Notes: generated by a model from the sequence alone, not told the origin. 64,000 bases of DNA from Stenotrophomonas sp. SY1 (GCF_021202945.1 NZ_JAJOYR010000001.1:1364001-1428000), one strand, 5' to 3'. Positions 46,706 through 55,836 are shown, counted from the first letter of the stretch. A program made the numbers and translations.

Positions 46706-48038
46706 TGATGTCGCCAAGCCGGTCGCCCTGCTGGCGCGAGCCGGTGTCGCCCGCGATCGCCTGCGTGAAGCGCTGGTCGCCGCTGGTGCCCGGATCGTGC
46801 TGGAGGAAGATCCCAATCAGCTGGAAGTAGGCGTGTTGCAGGCAGCGTCGCCGCAGGTGGTGCTGGTGGCACTGGAGCCTGCTGTTGAAGACGCTCTGGA
46901 GCGTCTGGAACCGGTACTGGAAGCGCCGCAGCTGAGCCTGATGTTCGAGGAAGCCGAGCTGGCCGCCCGCCGCGAAGGCTGGGAGGCACAGCGCTGGGTC
47001 CGGCACATGGCGGCCAAGCTGCAGGGCCACGACAACGTACTGCCACCGGGCTCGGAGAGCGAAGCGGTGCGGGCGCCGGTGGCACCTGAGCCGGTACCGG
47101 AAGCGGTGCTGGAAACGGTCGAAGTGGAAGCAGAAGCCAACGATGTGGCACCGAATTTCCACGTATACGACAGCCAGGCCTGGAACGATGAGCCGGCTGG
47201 CGAGGCGCTGAATGCGGAAGTCGCTGCGCCGGTCGTGCGTGATGAAGCCGAAGTGCTGTCGTTCGAGGAGCTGATTGCCGGTTCGGCGCGGACTGAGTCG
47301 CGCGATCGCGCCGTGCCACCGCCGTTGCCCGAACAGGTTGCCGGACCTGCGACGCAGCTTCCGGCAGCGCCGGATTTCAGCGAATGGTCGCTGGTCGAGG
47401 ACGATGGCTATGTCAGCGCAGCACAGGTGGAACCGGCGGCGGTCGAGGAATCGGCGTTGGATAGCCTGCTCAACAGCTCGCTGACGCTGATGGAAATCGA
47501 AGGCGAAGGCGCCACCGAAGCCGATGGCGCGGTGCTGCTGATCGCCGGTATCGGAGGGCCGGATGCGGTGCGCCGTATCCTGGCCGGGCTGCCGGAAGAC
47601 TTCGCGCGACCGGTGCTGGTACAGCTGCGTTTGGACGGCGGGCGGTACGCCAACCTGGTCAAGCAGATGGCCCGTGCGACCACGTTGCCGGTATCGCTGG
47701 CTGATCCTGGGCAGGCGCTGCAGGCCGGCAACATCTACATCCTGCCCGATGTCATCGGCGTGGAAGCAAGTCCGCAGGGGCTGCTCTTCAGCGAGGCATC
47801 CGGCAACCTGTTGTCTGCCCTGGCGCCGGCACGCAGCGCAGTGCTGATGCTCAGCGGCGCTGATACGACGATGGTGGAACAGGTGCTGGAATTCGCCGGC
47901 CGTGGCGGCTGGGTGGCGGGGCAGGTGGGCGAAGGTTGCTACGATCCGGCCGCAGCCAGCCAACTGGCCGTGGCTGGCATGAGCGCTGGCGACCCGGAAT
48001 ACCTGGCAGCCGAGCTGGCCGTCCACTGCGCCGCTTGA
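46692..48038 (+). CDS. chpB: ChpB-like protein with degenerate receiver and methylesterase domains
   Basis: About 448 residues; the start is uncertain among TTG 46686, GTG 46692 and GTG 46698, all overlapping the end of chpA. By position and fold this is the CheB-like ChpB. The N-terminal receiver-like domain reads VVLVALEP where an Asp phospho-site is expected. A long acidic linker follows (about 115-285). The C-terminal domain aligns with CheB, but the catalytic signatures are altered: GASTGG becomes AGIGGPDA (Ser lost), QHM becomes QLR (His lost) and TGMGxDG becomes SGADTTM (Asp lost or shifted). It is therefore probably not an active methylesterase and may be structural. The reading frame is long and well preserved, so this is not a pseudogene. 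Confidence 0.85.
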   Translation: MYVNDDVAKPVALLARAGVARDRLREALVAAGARIVLEEDPNQLEVGVLQAASPQVVLVALEPAVEDALERLEPVLEAPQLSLMFEEAELAARREGWEAQRWVRHMAAKLQGHDNVLPPGSESEAVRAPVAPEPVPEAVLETVEVEAEANDVAPNFHVYDSQAWNDEPAGEALNAEVAAPVVRDEAEVLSFEELIAGSARTESRDRAVPPPLPEQVAGPATQLPAAPDFSEWSLVEDDGYVSAAQVEPAAVEESALDSLLNSSLTLMEIEGEGATEADGAVLLIAGIGGPDAVRRILAGLPEDFARPVLVQLRLDGGRYANLVKQMARATTLPVSLADPGQALQAGNIYILPDVIGVEASPQGLLFSEASGNLLSALAPARSAVLMLSGADTTMVEQVLEFAGRGGWVAGQVGEGCYDPAAASQLAVAGMSAGDPEYLAAELAVHCAA

Positions 48039-48063
48039 TGCTGCCGCGCCCAAGGAACCGACA

Positions 48064-48537
48064 ATGAGTTATGCAAACAACGACGAAGTACGCGGTGTCC
48101 TGATCCAGGCGGGCAACGAGCGCGTATTGCTGCCCAACGCGACTGTCGCCGAGATGATGTCGCGCGTCCCGGTGGAACCGATCAACAATGCCCCGGCCTG
48201 GCTGGTCGGACAGATTGTCTGGCATGGCTGGAATGTGCCGTTGCTGTCCTACGCCACGCTCAGCGGCCATGGCCACGAAACGGTGGGCAGCAACAACAAA
48301 GTGGTGGTGCTCAAGGCATTGGGTGGTAATCCCGACCTGCCTTACTTCGCGCTTCTCACCCAGTCCTTCCCGCAGTTGATTGCGGTGCCGCGTGATGGCC
48401 TGCTGGCCGACGCATCGGAAGATCGCCTGCCCACCGGCGTTCACATGAGGGTGCTGCTGGGTGAACAAAGTGCGCTGTTGCCGGACCTGGATGCGATTGA
48501 GAGCGCCGTGGCAGGGGCCATGGCCGCGGCGGGCTGA
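48064..48537 (+). CDS. chpC: ChpC, second CheW-like adaptor of Pil-Chp
   Basis: 157 residues with a short CheW-like fold (VRGVLIQAGNERVLLPNATVAEMM; PAWLVGQIVWHGWNVPLLSYATLSG; VVVLKALGG). In Pseudomonas ChpC links additional receptors to ChpA. It is the last gene of the operon, 25 bp after chpB and followed by a strong intrinsic terminator. The annotation rests on position and the CheW-type pattern. Confidence 0.9.
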   Translation: MSYANNDEVRGVLIQAGNERVLLPNATVAEMMSRVPVEPINNAPAWLVGQIVWHGWNVPLLSYATLSGHGHETVGSNNKVVVLKALGGNPDLPYFALLTQSFPQLIAVPRDGLLADASEDRLPTGVHMRVLLGEQSALLPDLDAIESAVAGAMAAAG

Positions 48538-48556
48538 TCGGCCTGCCGCAATGAAC

Positions 48557-48584
48557 AAAAGGCCGCGCGGATGCGCGGCCTTTT
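48557..48584 (+). terminator. Intrinsic terminator of the Pil-Chp operon
   Basis: AAAAGGCCGCGC and GCGCGGCCTTTT form a 12-bp stem with a short loop, 19 bp after the chpC stop. The T-run follows directly. The AAAA at the 5' side makes it potentially bidirectional. Confidence 0.9.
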
Positions 48585-48655
48585 GCGTTGCAGGGAACCC
48601 CGATCAGTAGGTTGGGATGCAATCCCGGCAGCCCCGTTGCAGGTGCACTGGCTTT

Positions 48656-48770
48656 TGTAGGAGCGGCTTCAGCCGCGAGGCTGACGTGGGTTCCGACTGC
48701 GGCATGCCTGCAATTGCAGATTTCATCTGGTCTGCGTGCATTGCCAGCTTCGCGGCTGAAGCCGCTTCCA
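48656..48770. repeat. Inverted pair of GTAG-type REP elements
   Basis: The forward copy at 48656-48685 (TGTAGGAGCGGCTTCAGCCG) and an inverted copy at 48746-48770 lie between the Pil-Chp terminator and the convergent end of rsmE. Apart from this pair the 290-bp gap holds nothing I can identify. Confidence 0.8.
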
Positions 48771-48831
48771 TGGGCTGCACGCAACCAGATTCGCAGGCTG
48801 GAACGGCAATCCCAGCTCCCCAAACCAACGC

Positions 48832-49566
48832 CTACAAATCCCCCAGCCGCGCCTGAATCGCTGCAATGGCCGCCAGGCCGGCGGTTTCGGTGCGGAGAAT
48901 GCGTGGGCCCAGCTGCAATCCCTGGAAGCCGGCCTCGGCCAGCTGCTGGCGGTCACGCGGAGACCAGCCGCCTTCCGGGCCGATGGCAATCACCACGCCA
49001 TTGACCGGGGCGGTATCGAGCGTGGCCAGGCGATGTTCACCCTGCGGGTCCAGGGTCAGGCGCAGGGTCTGTTCCGGCAGGGACGCGGCAGCCGCAGCCA
49101 ATGACTGCGGAGCGCCGATCGCTGGAATGCGCGCGCGCCCGGATTGGCCGCAGGCCGAACCCACCACATTGCGCCAGTGCGCGATGCGCTTCTCGGCACG
49201 TGCGGCGTCCAGCTTGACCTCGGTGCGCTCGGCGTTGACCGGGATGATGGCGGTGACGCCCAGCTCGGTGGCCTTCTGCAGGATCAGATCCATCTTCTCG
49301 CCACGGGCAATGCCCTGCAGCAGGGTGATCGGCAGCGGTGATTCGTTGTCGACCGCCTGGGCGGCGTCGATCTGCACCAGCACCTCGCGCTTGCTGACGC
49401 TGCTGATGGTGGCCGGGTAATCATGCCCATCGCCGTTGAACAGCACGCAGCCGTCACCTTCGCGCAGGCGCATCACCCGTACCAGGTGGTTGGCTGCTTC
49501 CTCGGGCAACGGCAGGGTCTTGCCGGCGGCGAGCGGCAGGTCGACCGGGCAACGGGTCAGGCGCAT
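48832..49566 (-). CDS. rsmE: 16S rRNA (uracil1498-N3)-methyltransferase
   Basis: A 244-residue SPOUT-class methyltransferase that modifies U1498 of 16S rRNA in the assembled 30S subunit. The N-terminal PUA-like domain has HLVRVMRLREGDGCVLFNGDGHDYPA. The SPOUT knot is visible as LQKATELGVTAIIPVNAERTEVK, VIAIGPEGGWSPRDRQ and LGPRILRTETAGLAAI, which form the SAM site. Length matches E. coli RsmE (243). It is divergent from nudE, with 124 bp between the starts. Confidence 0.96.
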   Translation of the reverse strand: MRLTRCPVDLPLAAGKTLPLPEEAANHLVRVMRLREGDGCVLFNGDGHDYPATISSVSKREVLVQIDAAQAVDNESPLPITLLQGIARGEKMDLILQKATELGVTAIIPVNAERTEVKLDAARAEKRIAHWRNVVGSACGQSGRARIPAIGAPQSLAAAAASLPEQTLRLTLDPQGEHRLATLDTAPVNGVVIAIGPEGGWSPRDRQQLAEAGFQGLQLGPRILRTETAGLAAIAAIQARLGDL

Positions 49567-49628
49567 GGGGTGGCCTCCGGGTAATGGTGCGGCGGGGGGA
49601 CGAGCGGGTCTGCTAGCATCTCGGGCTC

Positions 49629-49694
49629 ATGAAAACGTATCTGCCAATGCGCATTCTATCGGTCGTCCGCACTTCTGCCGGGAGCGGCGCATGA
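49629..49694 (+). CDS. Possible 21-codon leader ORF before nudE
   Basis: ATG at 49629 opens MKTYLPMRILSVVRTSAGSGA and stops at TGA 49692-49694, overlapping the nudE start as ATGA. A plausible -10 (TAGCAT at about 49614-49619) lies just upstream, which would make this nearly leaderless. It may be a translated leader coupled to nudE or chance. No family is recognised. Confidence 0.3.
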   Translation: MKTYLPMRILSVVRTSAGSGA

Positions 49695-50239
49695 GCCGCC
49701 GGCTGCCATTGATCCACAAGGTCGAGGCCGAGAGCATCGGCCCGTTCCAGCAGGAGCAGCTGGATCTGGAGTTTTCCAACGGCGAGCGCCGGCATTTCCA
49801 GCGCCTGGTCAGCCGTGGTCACGGCGCGGTGGTGGTGGTGCCGATGCTCGATGACGAGACGGTGCTGCTGGTGCGTGAGTACGCCGCTGGCCTGCATCGC
49901 TACGAACTGGGCCTGGTCAAAGGCCGCATCGATGCCGGCGAGAGCCCGGTGGAAGCGGCCAACCGCGAGCTGAAGGAGGAGGCCGGTTACGGCGCCCATC
50001 AGCTCGACGTACTGCGTGCGCTGACCCTGGCGCCGACCTACATGAGCCATCAATCCTGGCTGGTGTTGGCGCGCGACCTGTACCCGGAGCGCCTGGTCGG
50101 TGACGAACCGGAGGAACTGGAAGTAGTGCCGTGGAAGCTGGCCGAGCTGGATCAGCTGATGTTGCGCGAGGACTTCTCCGAAGGTCGTTCGCTGGCGGCC
50201 CTGTTCATCGCCCGCGAATGGCTGGGGCGTGGCGCATGA
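49691..50239 (+). CDS. nudE: Nudix hydrolase NudE (ADP-ribose/NADH pyrophosphatase type)
   Basis: 182 residues. The Nudix box is complete: GRIDAGESPVEAANRELKEE followed by AGYG. E. coli NudE (186 residues) hydrolyses Ap3A, ADP-ribose and NADH. The family-specific region downstream of the box (LTLAPTYMSHQSWLVLARDLYPERLVGDEPEELEV) supports NudE over other Nudix types. The ATG at 49691 follows GGGAGCGG. The stop overlaps the cysQ start (ATGA at 50236-50239); nudE next to cysQ is a common gammaproteobacterial arrangement. Confidence 0.92.
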   Translation: MSRRLPLIHKVEAESIGPFQQEQLDLEFSNGERRHFQRLVSRGHGAVVVVPMLDDETVLLVREYAAGLHRYELGLVKGRIDAGESPVEAANRELKEEAGYGAHQLDVLRALTLAPTYMSHQSWLVLARDLYPERLVGDEPEELEVVPWKLAELDQLMLREDFSEGRSLAALFIAREWLGRGA

Positions 50240-51051
50240 ACCATCTGGATACGCTCCAGCGCGAGGCCGTCATTGATATCGCCAGCCGTGCCGGTGCGGC
50301 GATCATGCAGGTCTACGCCAACGGTTTCGATATCGAACACAAGGCCGATGACAGCCCGGTCACCAGCGCCGACCTGGCCGCGCACCGGTTGATCGTGCAG
50401 GGCCTGTCGCAGCTGACCCCGGATGTGCCGGTGCTGTCGGAGGAGTCGGCGCAGCTGCCGTGGGAAACCCGTCGCCAGTGGCAGCGCTATTGGCTGGTGG
50501 ACCCGCTCGACGGTACCCGTGAATTCATCAAGCGCAATGGCGAGTTCAGCGTGAATATCGCCCTGATCGACGATGGCCTGCCGGTGTTCGGCGTGGTCCA
50601 GGCGCCGGTGACCGGGGTGATCTGGCATGCCGAGCGCGGTGGCAACGCATTCCGTCGCCAGGGCGAACAGCAGCAACTCATCCGCACCCGCGTGCCTTCC
50701 CCAGCGCCGTTGCGGGTTGCTGCCAGCCGTTCGCACCGTGGCCCGCGTACCGAAGAGATGCTGTCGCGGATGGGCGATATCGAACTGGTCGCGCAGGGTT
50801 CCTCGCTCAAGTTCTGCCGCATCGCCGAAGGCTCGCTGGACGTGTACCCGCGCCTGGGCCCGACCAGCGAATGGGACACCGCCGCTGGCCAGTGCGTGCT
50901 GGAAGCCGCCGGCGGTGTGCTGCTGGCGGCCGATACCGGCGAAGCCTTCCATTACAACCGGCGTCCGCGCCTGCTCAATGGCGACTTCGTCGCGCTTGGC
51001 GATGCCTCGTTGCCTTGGCAGCAGTGGGTGGCCGGGTTGTTGAGCCACTGA
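50236..51051 (+). CDS. cysQ: 3'(2'),5'-bisphosphate nucleotidase CysQ
   Basis: A 271-residue Mg-dependent phosphatase of the inositol monophosphatase fold that removes PAP made in sulphate assimilation and ACP phosphopantetheinylation. Metal-binding motifs are VLSEESAQLPWE, WLVDPLDGTREFIKRNGEFS and EWDTAAGQ near the end. The ATG at 50236 overlaps the nudE stop. mazG follows after 15 bp, so nudE-cysQ-mazG-ynfA form one coupled run. Confidence 0.95.
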   Translation: MNHLDTLQREAVIDIASRAGAAIMQVYANGFDIEHKADDSPVTSADLAAHRLIVQGLSQLTPDVPVLSEESAQLPWETRRQWQRYWLVDPLDGTREFIKRNGEFSVNIALIDDGLPVFGVVQAPVTGVIWHAERGGNAFRRQGEQQQLIRTRVPSPAPLRVAASRSHRGPRTEEMLSRMGDIELVAQGSSLKFCRIAEGSLDVYPRLGPTSEWDTAAGQCVLEAAGGVLLAADTGEAFHYNRRPRLLNGDFVALGDASLPWQQWVAGLLSH

Positions 51052-51066
51052 GTACGACTGCATCCC

Positions 51067-51903
51067 ATGCCCGCAAACGAACCGACTGATCTTGCACCGA
51101 ACGACATCCGGTCACTGCTGAAGATCATGGCGCGCCTGCGCGACCCGCAGGCAGGCTGCCCGTGGGACCTGCAGCAGGATTTCGCCAGCATTGCGCCGTA
51201 CACGGTGGAGGAGGCCTATGAAGTGGCCGATGCCATCGACCGCAACGACCTGGCCGATCTGAAGGATGAACTGGGCGACCTGCTGTTGCAGGTGGTGTTC
51301 CATGCGCAGATGGCCAGCGAGCAGGGCGCGTTCGATTTTGGCGACGTGGTGGCTTCGATCAGCAACAAGATGGTGCGCCGCCACCCGCATATCTTTGCCG
51401 ACACCGCAGTGAACGATGCCGGTGATGTCAGCAGCAACTGGGAAGAGATCAAGCGTCGCGAACGTGCCGCCAAGGGCGAAGCCGATACCTCGGCACTGGC
51501 TGGCATTTCGCGCGGCCTGCCGGAGTGGCAGCGGGCGGTGAAGCTGCAATCGCGCGCGGCCCGTACCGGTTTCGACTGGCCGCAGGTAGCGCCGGTGCTG
51601 GACAAGCTGCGCGAGGAAATCGACGAAGTGCAGGCCGAATTCGCCGCCGCGCCGGTCGCCGACAACCAGGAACGGTTGCGGGAGGAAATCGGCGACGTGC
51701 TGTTTGTCTGCGCCAACCTGGCACGCCACGCCAAGGTGGATGTCGGCACGGCGCTGCGCCACGCCAACCACAAGTTTGAACGCCGCTTCCGTGCGATGGA
51801 GGCGCTGGCGGCCGGGCAGGGCGGCAACATGGCGGACCTCACACTGGAACAGCAGGAAGCGCTGTGGCAGGCAGTCAAACGTGACGAGAAGGCCGGCCAA
51901 TGA
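51067..51903 (+). CDS. mazG: Nucleoside triphosphate pyrophosphohydrolase MazG
   Basis: 278 residues with two MazG helical domains, hydrolysing NTPs to NMP and PPi; in E. coli it lowers ppGpp-related stress and cleans modified nucleotides. The first domain shows [22 protein letters not shown] and [20 protein letters not shown] (ExxE/ExxD metal sites). The second shows [10 protein letters not shown] and [18 protein letters not shown]. The stop overlaps the next ATG by ATGA (51900-51903). Length is slightly above E. coli MazG (263). Confidence 0.95.
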   Translation: MPANEPTDLAPNDIRSLLKIMARLRDPQAGCPWDLQQDFASIAPYTVEEAYEVADAIDRNDLADLKDELGDLLLQVVFHAQMASEQGAFDFGDVVASISNKMVRRHPHIFADTAVNDAGDVSSNWEEIKRRERAAKGEADTSALAGISRGLPEWQRAVKLQSRAARTGFDWPQVAPVLDKLREEIDEVQAEFAAAPVADNQERLREEIGDVLFVCANLARHAKVDVGTALRHANHKFERRFRAMEALAAGQGGNMADLTLEQQEALWQAVKRDEKAGQ

Positions 51904-52223
51904 AGACCGCGCTTCTGTTCTTTGTCACTGCATTGGCCGAGATCATCGGCTGCTACCTGCCGTGGTTGTGGCTGCGCAAGCAGGGCAGCCCGTGGTTGCT
52001 GCTGCCGGCTGCCGCCAGCCTGGCGCTGTTCGCCTGGTTGCTGACCCTGCACCCGACCGCTACCGGCCGCGTCTATGCCGCCTACGGTGGCGTCTACGTC
52101 TGCGTGGCGCTGTTGTGGCTGTGGCTGGTGGATTCGGTCAAGCCCACCCGTTGGGACCTGCTCGGCGGCGGCCTGTGCCTGCTGGGCATGGCCGTGATCA
52201 TGTTCGCGCCGCGCGGCAACTGA
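51900..52223 (+). CDS. ynfA: YnfA-family (UPF0060) small membrane protein
   Basis: 107 residues and four transmembrane helices. Family motifs [15 protein letters not shown] and [20 protein letters not shown] are clear. YnfA resembles small multidrug resistance transporters and has been linked to efflux in Shigella, though its physiological role is unsettled. It is translationally coupled to mazG. Confidence 0.93.
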   Translation: MKTALLFFVTALAEIIGCYLPWLWLRKQGSPWLLLPAAASLALFAWLLTLHPTATGRVYAAYGGVYVCVALLWLWLVDSVKPTRWDLLGGGLCLLGMAVIMFAPRGN

Positions 52224-52261
52224 AGGTCGTATCCTGCTGCCGGAAATCCCGGGAGCAGGCC

Positions 52262-52564
52262 ATGTCGCGTTTCAGCAGCTTCAGCCAGTTCTACCCGTAC
52301 TACCTGGAAGAACACCGCAACCGCATCTGTCGGCGGCTGCATTTCGTTGGCAGTTGTGCAGCGCTGGCCTGCCTGGCGATGGCCATCGGCCAAGGCCAGT
52401 GGGGCTGGCTGCTGGCCGCCGTGTTGTGCGGTTATGGCTTCGCCTGGATTGGGCATTTCTTCTTCGAGAAGAACCGGCCGGCTACTTTCAGCCATCCGTT
52501 CTATTCCTTTGCCGGCGACTGGGTGATGTTTGCCGACATCCTGCGAGGGCGGCTGCCACTGTGA
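52262..52564 (+). CDS. DUF962/Mpo1-like membrane protein
   Basis: 100 residues. It has the family signature of His-containing segments at both ends (YYLEEHRNRICRRLHFVGS and WIGHFFFEKNRPATFSHPFYSF) around two transmembrane helices. Yeast Mpo1 is an Fe-dependent dioxygenase that alpha-oxidises 2-hydroxy fatty acids; bacterial homologues are uncharacterised. The start is ATG 52262, 38 bp after ynfA. It may belong to the same transcript. Confidence 0.88.
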   Translation: MSRFSSFSQFYPYYLEEHRNRICRRLHFVGSCAALACLAMAIGQGQWGWLLAAVLCGYGFAWIGHFFFEKNRPATFSHPFYSFAGDWVMFADILRGRLPL

Positions 52565-52719
52565 TGGCCGGTCGCGGCTAGGCGCCTGGTCGCATTCACC
52601 TTGCAGGAGCCGCGGCGCGTTGTGCCTGTTTGCCATCCGCGCTGGCATACGGCGATGGACACGGGCGGCGCTGTCGGCGCTGGCTATACTCGGTGCACAT
52701 ACATCACAAGGAGTGGGTC

Positions 52720-53691
52720 ATGGGTAGCGGCGCAGGGGTTCTGGCACTGGTCGTGGTGGTGGCCGGCATCATCATCCTGTTCAAGACGGTGCGGATGGTG
52801 CCGCAGGGTTTTGAGTGGACGGTGGAACGTTTCGGCAAGTACACGCACACGATGTCGCCCGGGCTGCACTTCCTGATCCCGATCGTCTACGGCGTCGGCC
52901 GCAAGGTGAACATGATGGAGCAGGTGCTGGACGTGCCCAGCCAGGAAGTGATCACCAAGGACAACGCAGCCGTGCGCGTGGACGGAGTGGTGTTCTTCCA
53001 GGTGCTGGACGCGGCCAAGGCCGCCTACGAGGTCGCCAACCTGGAAGTGGCGATGATCGCCCTGGTGCAGACCAACATCCGCACGGTGATCGGCTCGATG
53101 GACCTGGATGAGTCGCTGAGCCAGCGCGAAGTGATCAATGCCCAGCTGTTGAGCGTGGTCGACCAGGCCACCAATCCGTGGGGCGTGAAGGTAAACCGCA
53201 TCGAGATCCGCGATATCCAGCCGCCGCGCGATCTGCTCGACGCCATGGCGCGGCAGATGAAGGCCGAGCGCGAAAAGCGTGCGCAGATCCTGGAGGCCGA
53301 AGGTTCGCGCCAGTCCGAAATCCTGCGCGCCGAAGGCGAGAAGCAGGCCACGGTGCTGGAAGCCGAAGGCCGCAAGGAAGCCGCGTTCCGCGACGCCGAA
53401 GCGCGTGAGCGCCAGGCCGAGGCCGAAGCCAAGGCGACCACGCTGGTGTCCGATGCCATCGCCCAGGGCGACGTGCAGGCCATCAACTACTTCATCGCGC
53501 AGAAGTACGTGGAGGCGTTCGGCAAGCTGGCCAGTTCGCCCAACCAGAAGTTGGTGCTGATGCCGATGGAGGCCACTGGTGTGATCAGCTCCATCGCCGG
53601 TGTGGCGGAACTGGCCAAGGAAGCGTTCGCCAAGCAGGACGATCGCAAGCCGAATGCGTCGCGCGGCAACCCGCCGCCGCTGGAGCGCTGA
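52720..53691 (+). CDS. qmcA: SPFH/Band 7 membrane protein (QmcA-like)
   Basis: 323 residues. An N-terminal membrane anchor (GVLALVVVVAGIIILFKTV) is followed by the SPFH domain (VPQGFEWTVERFGKYTHTMSPGLHFLIPI; VDQATNPWGVKVNRIEIRDI). A long charged coiled coil comes next (MKAEREKRAQILEAEGSRQS to QAEAEAKA). Such proteins form ring-shaped microdomain scaffolds, often with an NfeD partner and linked to FtsH or other membrane proteases. The ATG at 52720 follows AAGGAGTGGGTC. The nfeD-like gene starts 3 bp after the stop, a typical pair. Confidence 0.94.
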   Translation: MGSGAGVLALVVVVAGIIILFKTVRMVPQGFEWTVERFGKYTHTMSPGLHFLIPIVYGVGRKVNMMEQVLDVPSQEVITKDNAAVRVDGVVFFQVLDAAKAAYEVANLEVAMIALVQTNIRTVIGSMDLDESLSQREVINAQLLSVVDQATNPWGVKVNRIEIRDIQPPRDLLDAMARQMKAEREKRAQILEAEGSRQSEILRAEGEKQATVLEAEGRKEAAFRDAEARERQAEAEAKATTLVSDAIAQGDVQAINYFIAQKYVEAFGKLASSPNQKLVLMPMEATGVISSIAGVAELAKEAFAKQDDRKPNASRGNPPPLER

Positions 53692-53694
53692 GCC

Positions 53695-54126
53695 ATGCGC
53701 TGGGAAGTGGTGATCTGGGCGGCGTTGGCGGTGACCTTGTTCGCCGCCGAAGCGCTGGCGCCTGGCGCATTCATGCTGTGGATGGGCATCGCCGCCGCAG
53801 CGGTGTTCCTGACCGTGTGGGCTTTCGAGGGAATGACGGTACTGGCGCAGATCATCCTGTTCGTGGTGCTGAGCTTCGTTTCCATCCAGGTCTACCGCAC
53901 CTGGTTCCGCAAGCGCGGGCGGCAGAGTGACCAGCCGATGCTCAACCGCCGCGCCGAACAACTGGTCGGGCGCGTGGTGGAGCTGGAGCAGGCCATCGTT
54001 GATGGCCATGGGCGCGCCAAGGTGGGCGATGCGTTGTGGGTCGTCGCCGGCCCCGATCTGCCAGCAGGCAGCCGCGTGCGGATCATTGCCGTGGACGGCA
54101 TGACCCTGAAAGTCCAGCAGGCCTGA
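53695..54126 (+). CDS. NfeD-like membrane protein
   Basis: 143 residues. Two or three hydrophobic helices (VVIWAALAVTLFAAEAL, GAFMLWMGIAAAAVFLTVWAF, TVLAQIILFVVLSF) precede a small OB-fold domain (LVGRVVELEQAIVDGHGRAKVGDALWVVAG ... VDGMTLKVQQ). This is the short NfeD form (lacking the ClpP-like protease domain) that pairs with SPFH proteins such as QmcA/YbbK. It is separated from qmcA by 3 bp and is certainly co-transcribed with it. Confidence 0.92.
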   Translation: MRWEVVIWAALAVTLFAAEALAPGAFMLWMGIAAAAVFLTVWAFEGMTVLAQIILFVVLSFVSIQVYRTWFRKRGRQSDQPMLNRRAEQLVGRVVELEQAIVDGHGRAKVGDALWVVAGPDLPAGSRVRIIAVDGMTLKVQQA

Positions 54127-54213
54127 CCTGGCTGCGGCGCCGTCGTGTGGCGGTGCCGCAGGTTTTCGCGTTGCCCATCTGGGATAATGGCGGCCCCTTT
54201 TTGTGGAACGGCC

Positions 54214-55335
54214 ATGACCCTGAAAACCCAGCTCAACGAAACCCACCGCTCGCTCGGCGCCAAAATGGTCGACTTCGGCGGCTGGGACATGCCGATCCAC
54301 TACGGTTCGCAGATCGACGAGCACCACCTGGTGCGCCGTGCCGCCGGCATGTTCGACGTGAGCCACATGACCGTGGTTGACCTCAAGGGCGCGCGTACCC
54401 GCGAGTTCCTGCGCCACCTGCTGGCCAACTCCATCGACAAGCTCAAGGTCAGTGGCAAGGCGCTGTACTCGTGCATGCTCAACGCGCAGGGCGGGGTGAT
54501 CGACGACCTGATCGTCTATTTCCTGGCCGAGGACTTCTTCCGCATGGTGGTCAACGCCTCCACCCGCGAGAAGGACCTGGCATGGATCCGTCAGCACGCT
54601 GCTGCCTTCGACGTGGACGTCATCGAGCGCGAAGAACTGGCCATCGTTGCCGTGCAGGGGCCGCAGGCGCGCACGCTGGTGTCCGGTCTGGTGGCCGACG
54701 CCGACCGCGCCGCGCTGGACAAGCTCGGTCGCTTCGCCGCACTGGAGGTGACCTCCAGCGCCGGCGTGCCGTTGTTTGTCGCCCGTACCGGTTACACCGG
54801 TGAGGACGGTTACGAAGTGCTGTTGCCGCAGACCGACGTGGTCGCGTTCTGGAACGCACTGCTGGAAGCCGGTGTGAAGCCGGCCGGCCTGGGTGCACGC
54901 GACACGCTGCGCCTGGAAGCGGGCATGAATCTTTACGGCCAGGACATGGACGAAGCCGTCAGCCCGTTCGAGGCCGCACTGGCCTGGACCGTGGCGTTGG
55001 ACAACCAGCCTGATGGAGCACCGCGTGACTTCATCGGCCGCCCGGTGCTCGAAGCACAGAAGGCTGCCGGCAACGCGCGCCAGATGATCGGCGTGGTGAT
55101 GGACGAGAAGGGCGTGCTGCGCCACGGCCAGAAGGTGCTCACCGCCAATGGCGAAGGCGAGATCCTGTCCGGTACCTTCTCACCGACGCTGGGCAAGGCA
55201 ATCGCCTTTGCCCGCGTACCCGCCGGCGAGCCGGCCGACGTACGCGTGGACATCCGTGGCAAGGAAGTACCGGTGCGCGTGGTGAAGTTCCCGTTCGTGC
55301 GCGACGGCCAGGCACAGGCCGGCATCAACGTTTGA
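54214..55335 (+). CDS. gcvT: Glycine cleavage system T protein (aminomethyltransferase)
   Basis: 373 residues. It transfers the methylene unit of the aminomethyl-lipoyl H protein to tetrahydrofolate. The ATG at 54214 yields the family N-terminus [32 protein letters not shown]. Other landmarks are [42 protein letters not shown] and [21 protein letters not shown]. gcvH follows 88 bp downstream; gcvP is not in this window, so it must lie elsewhere. A GATAAT sequence at 54184 may be the -10 of its promoter. Confidence 0.96.
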   Translation: MTLKTQLNETHRSLGAKMVDFGGWDMPIHYGSQIDEHHLVRRAAGMFDVSHMTVVDLKGARTREFLRHLLANSIDKLKVSGKALYSCMLNAQGGVIDDLIVYFLAEDFFRMVVNASTREKDLAWIRQHAAAFDVDVIEREELAIVAVQGPQARTLVSGLVADADRAALDKLGRFAALEVTSSAGVPLFVARTGYTGEDGYEVLLPQTDVVAFWNALLEAGVKPAGLGARDTLRLEAGMNLYGQDMDEAVSPFEAALAWTVALDNQPDGAPRDFIGRPVLEAQKAAGNARQMIGVVMDEKGVLRHGQKVLTANGEGEILSGTFSPTLGKAIAFARVPAGEPADVRVDIRGKEVPVRVVKFPFVRDGQAQAGINV

Positions 55336-55423
55336 AACCCCTGGACCGGGTCGGAAGCCACCCCGAGCCCGGTCCGTTAAACTAGCGATCCATCCCGACC
55401 ATCGTTTTTTTCGGAGCAGTTCC

Positions 55424-55819
55424 ATGAGCGAGATCCCCGGCGACCTCAAATTCCTCAAGTCCCACGAGTGGGCCCGTGCTGAAGGCAACGGCCGCGTCAC
55501 CGTTGGTATTTCCGACCATGCCCAGGGCCTGTTGGGCGACCTGGTCTACGTCGAACTGCCGGGCGTCGGCGACACCGTGCAGGCCGGCAATGCCGCTGCG
55601 GTGGTGGAGTCGGTGAAGGCGGCATCGGACGTGTACAGCCCGGTCTCCGGCACCGTTGTCGAAGTCAACGAAGCGCTGACCGACAAGCCGGAAACCATCA
55701 ACGAAGATGCCTACGGCGACGGTTGGCTGTTCGTGGTGGAGCTGGCCGAGCCGGAGCAGTTGAACGACCTGCTTGGCCCGGACGACTACGCGCAGATGCT
55801 GGAAGACGAAGAGCACTAA
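55424..55819 (+). CDS. gcvH: Glycine cleavage system H protein
   Basis: 131 residues; the lipoyl-carrying shuttle of the glycine cleavage system. The lipoylated residue is Lys65 in [38 protein letters not shown] and [13 protein letters not shown] are family motifs. A GGAG ribosome-binding site precedes the ATG. A TAAACT at about 55377 could be a -10, so gcvH may have its own promoter as well as read-through from gcvT. A strong terminator follows. Confidence 0.96.
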   Translation: MSEIPGDLKFLKSHEWARAEGNGRVTVGISDHAQGLLGDLVYVELPGVGDTVQAGNAAAVVESVKAASDVYSPVSGTVVEVNEALTDKPETINEDAYGDGWLFVVELAEPEQLNDLLGPDDYAQMLEDEEH

Positions 55820-55836
55820 GCCTCCTCGTTTCCGCG

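Noticed and set aside
39911-46816. A 2,301-codon open frame on the minus strand, longer than chpA itself
   Set aside because: It is a mirror of high-GC codon bias in chpA. It has low-complexity His/Arg-rich sequence with no domain, while the plus strand encodes a complete CheA-type kinase.
46692-48038. Active ChpB/CheB methylesterase
   Set aside because: The Ser and His signature positions are replaced; gene order alone would have given the wrong functional annotation.
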